A stretch of 64,000 nt of DNA from assembly GCF_000235425.2 (NCBI RefSeq), contig NZ_KI912266.1, positions 1,621,686 through 1,685,685 of the forward strand, given 5' to 3'. This stretch comes from Pseudofrankia saprophytica (GTDB lineage: Bacteria; Actinomycetota; Actinomycetes; Frankiales; Frankiaceae). The notes beneath the pieces were generated by a model. The model ran no database searches. It worked only from the letters and a program-made list of their open reading frames with translations, and was not told the origin of the DNA. The translations under genes were made by a program, and so were the position numbers. Of the stretch, positions 6,996 to 16,451 are shown one piece after another. Each line of letters opens with the position of its first letter. Within the stretch, counting starts at the first letter, position 1.

Positions 6996-8786
6996 TCAGT
7001 CTGCGCGACCGCCGATTAGCGGGAGTAGCGGGACCTCCGCGGGCGGGGCGGCCGGAAGGGCGGCCAGCTGTTGGCGGAACCAGTCGCCGGGAGGGAGCCT
7101 GGCGGCGAGCGTGGCGAGGTGGCGGGCGCGTCGGCGGCGTTCGGCGGTCGGCATGCGCAGGGCAGCGTCCATCGCTTCGGCGGTCTCGGTCACGTCGTAC
7201 GGGTTGACCACCAGCGCGTCCGCGGCCAGCTCCGCGTAGGCACCGGCCTCCCGGGAGAGAACCAGCGCGACGTCGCGACCGGAAATCGTGGGGCCTTCCT
7301 TGGCGACGAGGTTCATGCCGTCGCGAATGGGGTTCACGACGAGGACGTCCGCCAATGTCAGCGCCGCCAGCGAGCGTGGGTAGTCGTCGGTCACCTCGAG
7401 GCGCAGCGGCAGCCAGCCGTCGGTGGCGAACTCGTCCTCGATCTCGGTCGCGATCCGCTGCACGGCCGCCGTGTACTCGCGGTACTCGGGCAGGTCGTGC
7501 CGGGAGGGGTAGGCGCAGACCAGGTGGGTCACGCGCCCTCGCCAGACCGGATGGTTGCGCAGAAGCTCCCGATAGGCGTCCAGGCCGCGGACGATGTTCT
7601 TCGACAGTTCGGTGCGGTCGATCCGTACGATCAGCCGCCGGTCGCCGACCAGCTCGCGCAGCTCGGCCGCGCGGGTGACGACGTCCTTGGCCGCGGCCCG
7701 CGCGCGCAGCGCCACCGCGTCGACCCCGAGCGGATGGATCCCGATCCTGACTCGGTGGCCGATGTGCCCAAGGGGGGCGTTCGGCCGGGCGGCCTCGCCC
7801 TGTCCGTCCTCCTCGTCGGGCGCGGTCCGCTGCTCGACGATCGGGACGGTCTCGCCCAGGGCCGCGGGCACGGTGGCCGCGGGCACGGTGGTGATGACGG
7901 CTGGACTCTCGCCGTCGCTCGGGAGCCGGTCGTCGATCTGGATACGGTCGTCGATCTCGATCTCGTCACCGAACAGCGCGCGGGCGCAGTCGCGGAACGC
8001 CGTCGCCCAGCGAGCGGTCAGGAAGCCGAGCCGATCGGCGCCGAGCATCCCGCCGATCACCGCACGCGACACCCGATCCGGCAGGATTCGGAAGTAGTCC
8101 GGCGGTGCCCAGGGAGTGTGGGTGAAGTGCGAGATTCGCAGGTCCGGGCGCAGCTTGCGTAGCAGACCAGGTGTCAGCGTCAGGTGGTAGTCCTGGATCA
8201 GCACCGCGGCGCCGGGCGCGGCCTCGGCTGCCAGCGCCTCGGCGAACATCGCGTTGTAGGCCTCATAGGCCTCCCAGTCCCGCCAGAACACCGCGCCGAA
8301 GCTCGGCTCGGCCGCCGGCGCGAACAGCAGGTGCAGGACGAACCACAGGGTGCGGTTCGCGACCCCGTTGTAGGCCCGGTCGAACACGACGCGGTCGACG
8401 TCGAGCATCCGCACCGCAGCGCCGCCGGTGTCGAACCTCGCCCGGTCCAGCCGCCCGTCCGGCGACTCGCGCGTCGCCTTGCGGTCGGCGTCGCTGAGCG
8501 CCGCGCAGACCCACACGATGCCGGACGGGGGATCGCCGCCGTCACCGTCGGCCGCGTCCCCGAGCTCGGCGGCGGCCGCCCCGGTGCCCGCGGCGGTCGC
8601 GGCGGCGTCGCGGATGACCTCCTGCATGCCGCTGACGAGCCCGCCGCTGCCGCGCCGGGCCACCAACATGCCAGTCTCCGAGAAGGAGAAGGCGACTGGA
8701 CCTCGGTTGGAGGCGACGAGCACCCGCGCGGTGCCGGCGGCCGCTGGATCAGGCCCCGCCACCGCGGCTCGGCTCAGGTATGGCAC
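6996..8786 (-). CDS. otsA: Trehalose-6-phosphate synthase (GT20) with two low-complexity inserts
   Basis: 596 residues; family members are often 460-500. It transfers glucose from a nucleotide sugar (UDP- or GDP-glucose) to glucose 6-phosphate. Recognised motifs are SNRGPVAF near the N-terminus, QDYHL (198-202), FTHTPW (221-226), RIDRTELSKN (388-397; Arg and Lys for the donor phosphates) and NPIRDGMNLVAKE. Two extra stretches explain the length: an Ala/Gly/Asp-rich loop at about 62-88 and an acidic/Val/Pro/Thr-rich loop at about 275-343. Both sit between conserved blocks and are probably surface loops. The start is a GTG at 8786 without a convincing ribosome site, so the start is uncertain. 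otsB lies 150 bases upstream on the same strand; the two form a pathway pair for osmo- and desiccation protection. Confidence 0.93.
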   Translation of the reverse strand: MPYLSRAAVAGPDPAAAGTARVLVASNRGPVAFSFSETGMLVARRGSGGLVSGMQEVIRDAAATAAGTGAAAAELGDAADGDGGDPPSGIVWVCAALSDADRKATRESPDGRLDRARFDTGGAAVRMLDVDRVVFDRAYNGVANRTLWFVLHLLFAPAAEPSFGAVFWRDWEAYEAYNAMFAEALAAEAAPGAAVLIQDYHLTLTPGLLRKLRPDLRISHFTHTPWAPPDYFRILPDRVSRAVIGGMLGADRLGFLTARWATAFRDCARALFGDEIEIDDRIQIDDRLPSDGESPAVITTVPAATVPAALGETVPIVEQRTAPDEEDGQGEAARPNAPLGHIGHRVRIGIHPLGVDAVALRARAAAKDVVTRAAELRELVGDRRLIVRIDRTELSKNIVRGLDAYRELLRNHPVWRGRVTHLVCAYPSRHDLPEYREYTAAVQRIATEIEDEFATDGWLPLRLEVTDDYPRSLAALTLADVLVVNPIRDGMNLVAKEGPTISGRDVALVLSREAGAYAELAADALVVNPYDVTETAEAMDAALRMPTAERRRRARHLATLAARLPPGDWFRQQLAALPAAPPAEVPLLPLIGGRAD

Positions 8787-8936
8787 ATGGGCACACTAGA
8801 CGAGTAAGCCCCCGCCGTTGACCAAGTAGCGCTACACGACGGTGCCAAAAGTTAACTTGGTGGACAGGCTGCTGTGACAGGTCTGTGGACTTGGTGACGT
8901 CGGGGATTGACCTGGGTCAGCGGAGGCAGTCGGCAC

Positions 8937-9845
8937 TCACCGCAGGCGGTTGGTGAGGACGCGCAGGAGGGCGACGACGCCGGTCGGCCCGTCGACGACC
9001 AGGTCGGCGCGGTCGCGCAGCACCGCGGGGACCTCTGGACCGTCGCTGCAGACGGTGAGGCCGGCGACGCCGGCCCGGCGCAGCTCGTCGACGGCGTCGA
9101 ACGCCGGCAGGTCACCGAGGTCGTCGCCCGCGACCAGCACCGAGCGGGCGGCCCGCTCCTCGACCAGCCCGCGCAGCGCCCTGCCCTTGTCGTGGTGCGG
9201 CGGGCGCAGCTCCAGCACCTTCTTGCCCGGCGCCGCCTCGAGCCCGTGCTCCTCGGCGAGGCGGCGCAGGGCCGGCGCCAGCGCGCCGAGCGCCGCGTCC
9301 GGGTCGGCGGCGCGCCGGACATGCACCACCAGGGCCTGGACCTTGTCCTCGACGGTCACGCCAGGCGGTGCGTCGCGCAGCACCTCGGGCAGCAGCGCGC
9401 GCACGGCGGCGACCCCCGGCAGCGGCTCGGGGCTGCTCGTCACCCCGGTCGCGCCGTCCCAGCGCTGCAGCCCGTACTGACCGAGGACCGTCAGGTTGGT
9501 GAGCGCCTTCGCGGGCGTCTCCGGCGCGGCGCCGTTGCCGGCGGTGGCCTTCCTCCTGGCACCGCCGTTCTCGGCTCCGTTGCGCGGCGCGAGGCCGGTG
9601 AGCTCGAGGACCGCGTCCACCGGCCGGCCGGTGATGATCGCGCACGTGCCCACCCGGTCCGCGAGCGCCCGCAGGGCGTCCACCGCGCCCGGGGCGGGCA
9701 CCGCGTCCGACGGCCGGGACACGATCGGCGAGAGCGTGCCGTCGTAGTCCAGTGCCACCAGCGCGGTCTCCGGCGCCGTGATCAGCGCGGCGAGCCCCGC
9801 GCCACCGGCCGGGGTGCGTGGGGCGGGGGTGGGAACAGTTGTCAT
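8937..9845 (-). CDS. otsB: Trehalose-6-phosphate phosphatase
   Basis: 302 residues of the HAD-type trehalose phosphatase family, which dephosphorylates trehalose 6-phosphate to free trehalose. Visible motifs are ALDYDGTLSP (Asp33 nucleophile, Asp35), IITGRP, the family block PGKKVLELRPPHHDKGRAL with its conserved Lys, and AGDDLGDLPAF for Mg2+. An Ala/Gly-rich loop (about 93-112) splits the first third of the protein. No signal peptide is present. It precedes otsA on the same strand, so synthase and phosphatase are probably made together. The ATG at 9845 has no strong purine tract nearby. Confidence 0.93.
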   Translation of the reverse strand: MTTVPTPAPRTPAGGAGLAALITAPETALVALDYDGTLSPIVSRPSDAVPAPGAVDALRALADRVGTCAIITGRPVDAVLELTGLAPRNGAENGGARRKATAGNGAAPETPAKALTNLTVLGQYGLQRWDGATGVTSSPEPLPGVAAVRALLPEVLRDAPPGVTVEDKVQALVVHVRRAADPDAALGALAPALRRLAEEHGLEAAPGKKVLELRPPHHDKGRALRGLVEERAARSVLVAGDDLGDLPAFDAVDELRRAGVAGLTVCSDGPEVPAVLRDRADLVVDGPTGVVALLRVLTNRLR

Positions 9846-10060
9846 GACGCTGCCTCAGTTGGGCCTACCTGGGCGACCATGGCAACAAGTGTGCCGGTGG
9901 CGTCAGATCGGCCACGCACCGACCACCCAACGAGACCTCAGAGTAACCACACCTGTCGCCTCTCCCGCCCCACTGGGCGGCTTCCCCCGCCGCCTCGTCC
10001 GCGAGGTCGTGCAGGATGCCGGGCTGGTCAGGGGATGCCCGGGCGCGGCCAGCGCGAGCG

Positions 10061-10819
10061 TCAGGGCCTGGGGCTGGGATTGGGGTAGTACTTGGTGATG
10101 ACGAGGAGGAGCGTGTCGTGCTCGCCTGCCGGGCGTACCAGATCGGCCGGGTCGACCTTGCGGACCTCGTCGATGCCGGGAACGAGGCGCTGCAGGGTGC
10201 GTGCCGCCGGCAGCAGGTCGTCCTTCTCGTAGAGGACGACGGTGCGGGGGACGTTGATCGAGCCTCCCCAACCACCGATGCGCGTCACCGTGAAGCCGGC
10301 CGCCTCGACGCGTGAGCGGGCGTCCGAGGCGAGTCCCTCGACCTTGGAGTTGTTGAGGATCACGACCGGGGCGAAGGCTTGTTCACCGCCGGCCGGGGTC
10401 GGCGGGCGGGTGGCGGGTGTGGCCGGCGCCGAGGTGGTGGTGGGGGCGGCCGACGGGGTGGCGGTGGGGCTCGCGGTCGGGCTGGCGGTCGCGGAGGCGC
10501 TGGCCGTGGTGGTGGTCGCCGTGGTGGTGGTCGCCGACGGGCGGGCGGTGGCCTGGTCGGCGTCGTCATCGGGGTTGTGCAGCAGGTTCACCAGCAGGAT
10601 GCCGGCGCTGACCGCGAGAATGGCGATCAGGGCGCCCCACAGCCCGCGCGGCCCGCGGCTGGGCGGTGGCCGGCGCCGGCCACCGCCACCGCTGCCCGTG
10701 GCGCCGCCGGAGCTGGAGGCGCTGCCAGCGGCGCCCGCGGTCCCGGCGGTTCCCGCGGTCCCGGTGCCGCCGCGGGCGGCGCCGGCGCGCGGGGCGGGTG
10801 TCGGGTCGGTTTCGCTCAT
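10061..10819 (-). CDS. LytR C-terminal domain (LytR_C) membrane-anchored protein
   Basis: 252 residues. Residues 1-58 are Gly/Ala/Thr-rich and end in a basic cluster. One membrane segment lies at about 60-80, followed by a Thr/Ser/Ala/Pro linker (85-145) and a compact C-terminal domain (146-245) with VVILNNSKVEGLA and a Tyr/Pro-rich end, the pattern of the LytR_C family. It therefore has a cytoplasmic N-terminus and an extracellular C-terminal domain. The LCP catalytic domain of full LytR proteins is absent, so it is not itself a cell-wall polymer transferase; a wall-associated accessory role is a guess. Its ATG overlaps the stop of the DUF3263 gene by four bases (ATGA), so the two are translationally coupled, a pairing I recall from other actinobacteria. 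Confidence 0.85.
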   Translation of the reverse strand: MSETDPTPAPRAGAARGGTGTAGTAGTAGAAGSASSSGGATGSGGGGRRRPPPSRGPRGLWGALIAILAVSAGILLVNLLHNPDDDADQATARPSATTTTATTTTASASATASPTASPTATPSAAPTTTSAPATPATRPPTPAGGEQAFAPVVILNNSKVEGLASDARSRVEAAGFTVTRIGGWGGSINVPRTVVLYEKDDLLPAARTLQRLVPGIDEVRKVDPADLVRPAGEHDTLLLVITKYYPNPSPRP

Positions 10820-11151
10820 GCCCGGTCGGCTGGCTGGGAGCCGCTCGCGGACGCGGACGCGGTCGGCGTGGCCGGGGACCAGCCCTGGCGGCGGGCGGCG
10901 CGCAGGCGGGACAGGCGGCCGACCAGCATGGGCTCGGCGGCCAGGGCCGCGGGGGATTCGATCAGCACGTTGAGAAGCTGGTAATAGCGCGCGGGGGACA
11001 GGCCGAACTCGGCGCGGATGGCCTCGTCCTTGGCAGCCGGGTACCGCCAGGTGCGCTGCTCGAACCGCAGCACCCGGGTGTCGCGCTCCGACAGCCCTGG
11101 CACGGTTGGTTCGGACGTCCCGGCGACCGCTGTCGGCTCGCCGTCATCCAT
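10816..11151 (-). CDS. DUF3263 family protein
   Basis: 111 residues. The core (about 18-85) has GLSERDTRVLRFE, then WRYPAAKDEAIRAEFG, then LSPARYYQLLN, a pattern like a small helix-turn-helix domain and typical of DUF3263. The C-terminus is Ser/Ala-rich. It is small, soluble and possibly DNA-binding, but no function is established for the family. It is the first gene of a two-gene unit with the LytR_C protein and overlaps it by four bases. The ATG at 11151 has a purine-rich tract (AAGGGGG) somewhat far upstream. Confidence 0.85.
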   Translation of the reverse strand: MDDGEPTAVAGTSEPTVPGLSERDTRVLRFEQRTWRYPAAKDEAIRAEFGLSPARYYQLLNVLIESPAALAAEPMLVGRLSRLRAARRQGWSPATPTASASASGSQPADRA

Positions 11152-11390
11152 GGCCCAACCCCCTTCGGCCCGTAGGTGCCGCGGGTCCCGCGTCGACGGG
11201 ACCGCTCCAGTCGCCTGATTCCCGCGAACGCGGCTATCAGGCTGGACGTCACTATTTCACCCCCTGGCCCCGACAAACCGGGGAGCCCCCACCAGCCCTC
11301 CGATGTCAGGATCTGGCCGGGCCGGGCCGGGCCAGTGGCGGGCGGCGCGGGCAGGAAACGGTGAGCGGCGGCTGGTGGGCGAGCGGTGGG

Positions 11391-12722
11391 TCACTGGTCC
11401 GGAAGGCGCTTGCCGCACCATCGGTCGGCGCCGCCGGGGTCCTTGACCAGTTCGTAGTCGGTGCCCTGGTCGTTGACCCGCACGAACGTGTAGCAGAGGT
11501 TCAGCTGTCCCCAGTTCTTGAAGTCGACCGGGCCGGGCAGGAGGCCACCCGCGTTGTAGTCGGTGACGCCGCGCAGGGTCCTGATGTAGCTGGCGCGGGT
11601 CGGGCAGGCGGGGCCCCGGAGCAGGCCGGTCAGGAAGATGTCGGTGCTGAGGTAGGCGATGAGGGCGAGCTCCTGGTCCGGCGGCTGCAGCTCCGGTGCG
11701 TAGGCGCGCATCGCGTCGATGTAGAGGTCGTGGGCGGGAGTTCGGTTCAGGAAAGGCACATAGTTCATGTAGGTGTACAGGCCGGCGATGGTCGCGCCCT
11801 TCTCCTGGAGCACCCCGCGGTCGTAGCCGGCGGCCGACAGGAAGACCTTCACCACGGCGCCCGCCTCGTGCGCTCCTGCCATGACCTCGCTGGTGTCCGC
11901 GGCGGACAGGGCGCCGGCGACCGTGTCCACGCCGGCGTTCTTCAGCTGCTCGCCGAGCTGGCTCCGGCTGGTGTGGGTCGGGTTGTAGATGAACTTCGTC
12001 GGGGACACCTCGATGCCCGCCGCCCGCAGGCTGTCGGTGACCTTCTCGCTGATCTGGTTGGAGACCTGGTCGGTGTCGCTGAGCACGATGGCGGCCTTCG
12101 TGCCGCCCCGGGCCTTGACGAAGGTGCCGAACGTGTCGACCGACGGGCCACTGGTGATCACGTAGGCGTGGGCGAACATGTTGTCGTAGAAGTGCTCAGC
12201 CCAGATTGCCTCAGCCGGCAGGCCCGCCACCGGGACCTCCTGCTCGTGCAGATAGTCGGCGCCGCCCGCGGCGGCGGTCGTCGACTCGACCACCCCGAAG
12301 ACGTGCTCGTTCTCGACGAGGTCGCGCATCGCCTCGAGGTTCTGGGCCCCGCTGCCGACGTCGTCCCGCCATGCGAACGTGAGTTTTCGGCCGTGGATCC
12401 CGCCGGCTGCGTTCTGTTGCTCGACCCGGGCGACGAATCCGGAGCGGGCCGCGCCCAGGGCCTGGGCCAGCGGCCCGGTGTCGGGATAGACCCAGCCGAG
12501 TTTGATCGAGTCGGGGCTGAAACCGGGGGTGGTGCAGGGCGCCGGGCCGGTGGCGGCGCTGCCTGAGGTCCCGCAGCCGGCCAGGAGGGCGGTGGCCATG
12601 GTGACCGCGGCGAACAGCGCGGTTCTTCGCAACCGGGTCGGCGGCTGTAACCGGCCCGGGCTTTGTAACCGGGTCGGGCGTTTCGGCCGGACGGCCCGGG
12701 ACCGGGTACGCGAATGGCGCAT
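11391..12722 (-). CDS. ABC transporter substrate-binding lipoprotein, branched-chain amino acid type
   Basis: 443 residues. A long basic N-region (1-33) contains a repeated RPTRLQSPGRLQPPTRLR pattern. It is followed by a hydrophobic core and lipobox LLAGC (Cys50), so the mature protein is lipid-anchored outside the membrane. The rest resembles the Peripla_BP_6 (LivJ-like) fold: IKLGWVYPDTGPLA, an AGGIHGRKL segment, VVESTTAAAG, and a C-terminal half with conserved Tyr and Asp. The ligand cannot be predicted. The ATG at 12722 has AAGGAG 8 bases upstream. No permease or ATPase genes flank it, so it is an orphan binding protein; many actinobacteria have such orphans. Confidence 0.88.
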   Translation of the reverse strand: MRHSRTRSRAVRPKRPTRLQSPGRLQPPTRLRRTALFAAVTMATALLAGCGTSGSAATGPAPCTTPGFSPDSIKLGWVYPDTGPLAQALGAARSGFVARVEQQNAAGGIHGRKLTFAWRDDVGSGAQNLEAMRDLVENEHVFGVVESTTAAAGGADYLHEQEVPVAGLPAEAIWAEHFYDNMFAHAYVITSGPSVDTFGTFVKARGGTKAAIVLSDTDQVSNQISEKVTDSLRAAGIEVSPTKFIYNPTHTSRSQLGEQLKNAGVDTVAGALSAADTSEVMAGAHEAGAVVKVFLSAAGYDRGVLQEKGATIAGLYTYMNYVPFLNRTPAHDLYIDAMRAYAPELQPPDQELALIAYLSTDIFLTGLLRGPACPTRASYIRTLRGVTDYNAGGLLPGPVDFKNWGQLNLCYTFVRVNDQGTDYELVKDPGGADRWCGKRLPDQ

Positions 12723-12895
12723 ACGAGACGCTCCTTACCTCCTGGCCGGATTCCGGCAGACGATAGTCGGACCGATGATCGCGACGTGAGGTACCCCGGT
12801 GTTTTCCGAGTTCTGGAGAGTCCCGGTTGATGCTGAATTAATGATTGGCCCCCGTTCGGGGGCCTGGACCACGTCGCGCGGGCTACGGTGGGTCC

Positions 12896-13276
12896 GTGGC
12901 CCGCAGGTTCACCCGCACCACCGAGGACTTCGACTGCCTGGTGTGCGGTACCCCGGTACGGGGCGACGGCTACACCAACCACTGCCCGCGGTGCCTGTGG
13001 TCCCGGCACGTCGACGTCCAGCCGGGTGACCGGGAGGCCGGCTGCGGCGGCCTGATGCGCCCGGTCGGGGTCGAGGCCCGCGCCCATGACACGGTGCTCA
13101 CCCATGTCTGCGAGCGCTGCGGCCACCGGCGGCGCAACCGGGCCTCGCCCGTGGACGATCAGCAGGCCCTGCTGCGCCTGGCGGCCGAGGCGGCGAGCGC
13201 GGCCCTCGCCGGCGGCATCGACGGCGCCGTGGCGAGGTCCGCCGCCAGCGCCAGGGAGCGGCGCCGGCGGCGATAG
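12896..13276 (+). CDS. RNHCP-domain zinc-ribbon protein
   Basis: 126 residues from the GTG at 12896; an upstream TTG frame exists but adds only a low-quality extension. The RNHCP pattern is clear: FDCLVCGTPV, then TNHCPRCLWSRHVD, PGDREAGCGGLM and a closing HVCERCGHRRRNRASPVDD. Four Cys pairs suggest two zinc sites. The family-naming Arg is Thr here (TNHCP). The function is unknown; a nucleic-acid or protein-binding zinc ribbon is plausible. The C-terminal 40 residues are Ala-rich and basic. It converges on the glutamate dehydrogenase gene, 7 bases away. Its promoter must lie in the 173 bases shared with the divergent lipoprotein gene. Confidence 0.8.
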   Translation: MARRFTRTTEDFDCLVCGTPVRGDGYTNHCPRCLWSRHVDVQPGDREAGCGGLMRPVGVEARAHDTVLTHVCERCGHRRRNRASPVDDQQALLRLAAEAASAALAGGIDGAVARSAASARERRRRR

Positions 13277-13283
13277 CGATCCC

Positions 13284-14537
<1,254 letters not shown>

Positions 14538-14660
14538 TGGCCCTCCTATGTGGCCCGCGGGGACGAAGACCCGCCGCGAGAGCCACCCGGCAGGTAGGCG
14601 CGCCGGGCGAGCCCGCGACCTACCTGACCGGCTCCACCGATCCGGGACCTCCCAGCAGAT

Positions 14661-14709
14661 CCGCCGGCGGACCCCCGGATCGGCGGACCGATCCGGGGGC
14701 CGCCGGCGG
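14661..14709. repeat. 22-bp-stem inverted repeat between divergent genes
   Basis: The inner arms 14672-14683 (CCCCCGGATCGG) and 14688-14699 are perfectly complementary around a 4-base loop. The outer arms 14661-14670 and 14700-14709 are both CCGCCGGCGG, a self-complementary word, so the stem continues with one bulged A. It lies 124 bases before the glutamate dehydrogenase start and about 270 bases before the GT87 gene. Being between divergent genes, it is unlikely to be an ordinary terminator; a protein-binding site or cruciform-prone spacer is possible. Confidence 0.6.
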
Positions 14710-14978
14710 GAACCCCGTGAACTCCGTGGCGGGAGAGCCCCCGCGAGCGCATCGCCGTTGATGCACTAAGTCACGCACGGTACCCGCCTTGAGCGATCCC
14801 CTCCACGCGGCCCGGCGTGGTCGGCCGGTACGGTCCGCGATATGCGCCCTGATTCGCCACGGCGAGACAACGCGTGGGCGGCGCGCGCCGTGGCCGCTCG
14901 TCGCCGGACGGCAGGGAAGATCGCTCCTCGCGCGGCGGTGGCCGACTTCGAGACACGGTCGGTGGCGTGGTGAAGGAC

Positions 14979-16451
14979 ATGGAGCGTGTCGTCCCCGAGC
15001 GTGTCGCCGATCTCGCCGCGCACGGCGGCGGCGCGGTGCCGCCCGCGGGCGTCGGCGAGAGCCGCGGCTGGTCCGCCCGGGCCATGGGCAGGTGGCGTGA
15101 ACCGTGGTCGCGGCGGCGGTTGTGGACCTTCTGGGCGGCCAGCCGGGCCGTTCTGCTGACGTTGGTCTTCGCCGGCCGGGTGCTCGGCGCCCAGCAGGGC
15201 GTCCTCGGCGACGTCCGCCTCTACGCCGGCTGGGGGGAGGCGTTCGTCCACAGCCACGGCCTGCCGGTCGCCGACGAGACCTGGCAGTACCCGCCGGGCG
15301 CGGTCCTCGTCTTCGCTGTCCCGGCGCTCGTCCACGCCGTCGTGGGCCTGTCCTACCGGGTCGGCTTCCCGCTGTTCATGGTCGCCATCGACGCCGCGGT
15401 CACCGCCGCCCTCGCCCGTGCCGGCGGGCGACCGGGACTGCCGGGGCCCGGGGCGCGGATCTGGCTGGTGGGCACCCTGCTGCTCGGGCCGGTGACGCTC
15501 GCCCGGTTCGACCTCGTGCCCGCGGCCTGCGTCGTCGCGGGGCTGCTCGCTCTCGGCGCCGGGCGGCCCGGCCGGACGGGCTTCGCCGCGATGGTCGGCA
15601 CCCTGGTCAAGGCCTGGCCCGCCTTCCTTCTGGTCGCCGTCGGCCGGCCTTCGGCCCGCGCCCTGGCGCGGATGGCCGTCGGGGCGGCCGTCGCCGTCGC
15701 CGCCGTGGGGCTGGCGCTCGTCGCGGCCGGGGCGGGTGGCGACCTGCTCGGTTTCCTCGGCGCCCAGCGAGCCCGGGGCCTGCAGCTGGAGGCCGTGCCG
15801 GCAACCGTGCTCGTCGTCATCCGGATGTTCGGAGCCGGCGAGACGGCTCGGTACTCCTACGGCTCGCTGCAGTTCGGCGACTCCACCGCCCGCACGGTCG
15901 CGACCGTCTGCACCGTGGTCGAGCTGGTGGTGGTCGCGGCCGTCGTCGTCCGCTGGTGGCTGCTGCCCGCCAGAACGCCCGCCGCGGCCGGTGCCGCCCG
16001 CGCCCCGGCCGACGCCTCGGCCGGCTGGGCGGTGATCGTCTGCGACCGGCTGCTGGCGCTGCTGCTCGTCGTGCTCGTGACGTCACGGGTGCTCAGCCCG
16101 CAGTACCTGCTCTGGGTGCTGGCGGTCGCCGTCACCGGCGTCGCCCTCGCGGCCGGGACCGGGAGCGACGCCAGGGCCGGGGCCGGAGCCGATCCGGCGA
16201 CGTCCGAGGTCGGCCGGGACGCCCGCGGGCGGCGGCGGACGTGTCTGGTCATGCTGCTGGCGGTGGTCGCGATCAGCCAGCTGGTCTACCCGTGGCGTTA
16301 CAACGACGTCATCCAGGGCCGGGTGGTGATGAGCCTGGTCCTCGTGGGGCGCAACGCGCTGCTGCTCGTCGCCACCTGGCACGCCGTCCGGGTCAGTCTG
16401 GCGCGGCCCGGTGGTGAGCCCGTCGCGTCGCCACGGCGCCGGTGGCCGTGA
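14979..16451 (+). CDS. GT87-like / DUF2029 polytopic mannosyltransferase
   Basis: 490 residues from the ATG at 14979. The frame is open from 14874 and GTGs occur at 14967 and 14970, so the start is uncertain. It has many hydrophobic segments, an early extracytoplasmic loop with GDVRLYAGWGEAF and WQYPPGAVLVF, and a late SPQYLLWVLA motif. This matches the GT-C-fold GT87 family of polyprenol-phosphate-mannose-dependent mannosyltransferases that build lipomannan-type glycans on the outer membrane face. A disordered Ala/Gly-rich cytoplasmic loop precedes the last two segments. Its 3' end overlaps the convergent MptB-like gene by 59 bases. Substrate and linkage are inferred from family only. Confidence 0.8.
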   Translation: MERVVPERVADLAAHGGGAVPPAGVGESRGWSARAMGRWREPWSRRRLWTFWAASRAVLLTLVFAGRVLGAQQGVLGDVRLYAGWGEAFVHSHGLPVADETWQYPPGAVLVFAVPALVHAVVGLSYRVGFPLFMVAIDAAVTAALARAGGRPGLPGPGARIWLVGTLLLGPVTLARFDLVPAACVVAGLLALGAGRPGRTGFAAMVGTLVKAWPAFLLVAVGRPSARALARMAVGAAVAVAAVGLALVAAGAGGDLLGFLGAQRARGLQLEAVPATVLVVIRMFGAGETARYSYGSLQFGDSTARTVATVCTVVELVVVAAVVVRWWLLPARTPAAAGAARAPADASAGWAVIVCDRLLALLLVVLVTSRVLSPQYLLWVLAVAVTGVALAAGTGSDARAGAGADPATSEVGRDARGRRRTCLVMLLAVVAISQLVYPWRYNDVIQGRVVMSLVLVGRNALLLVATWHAVRVSLARPGGEPVASPRRRWP

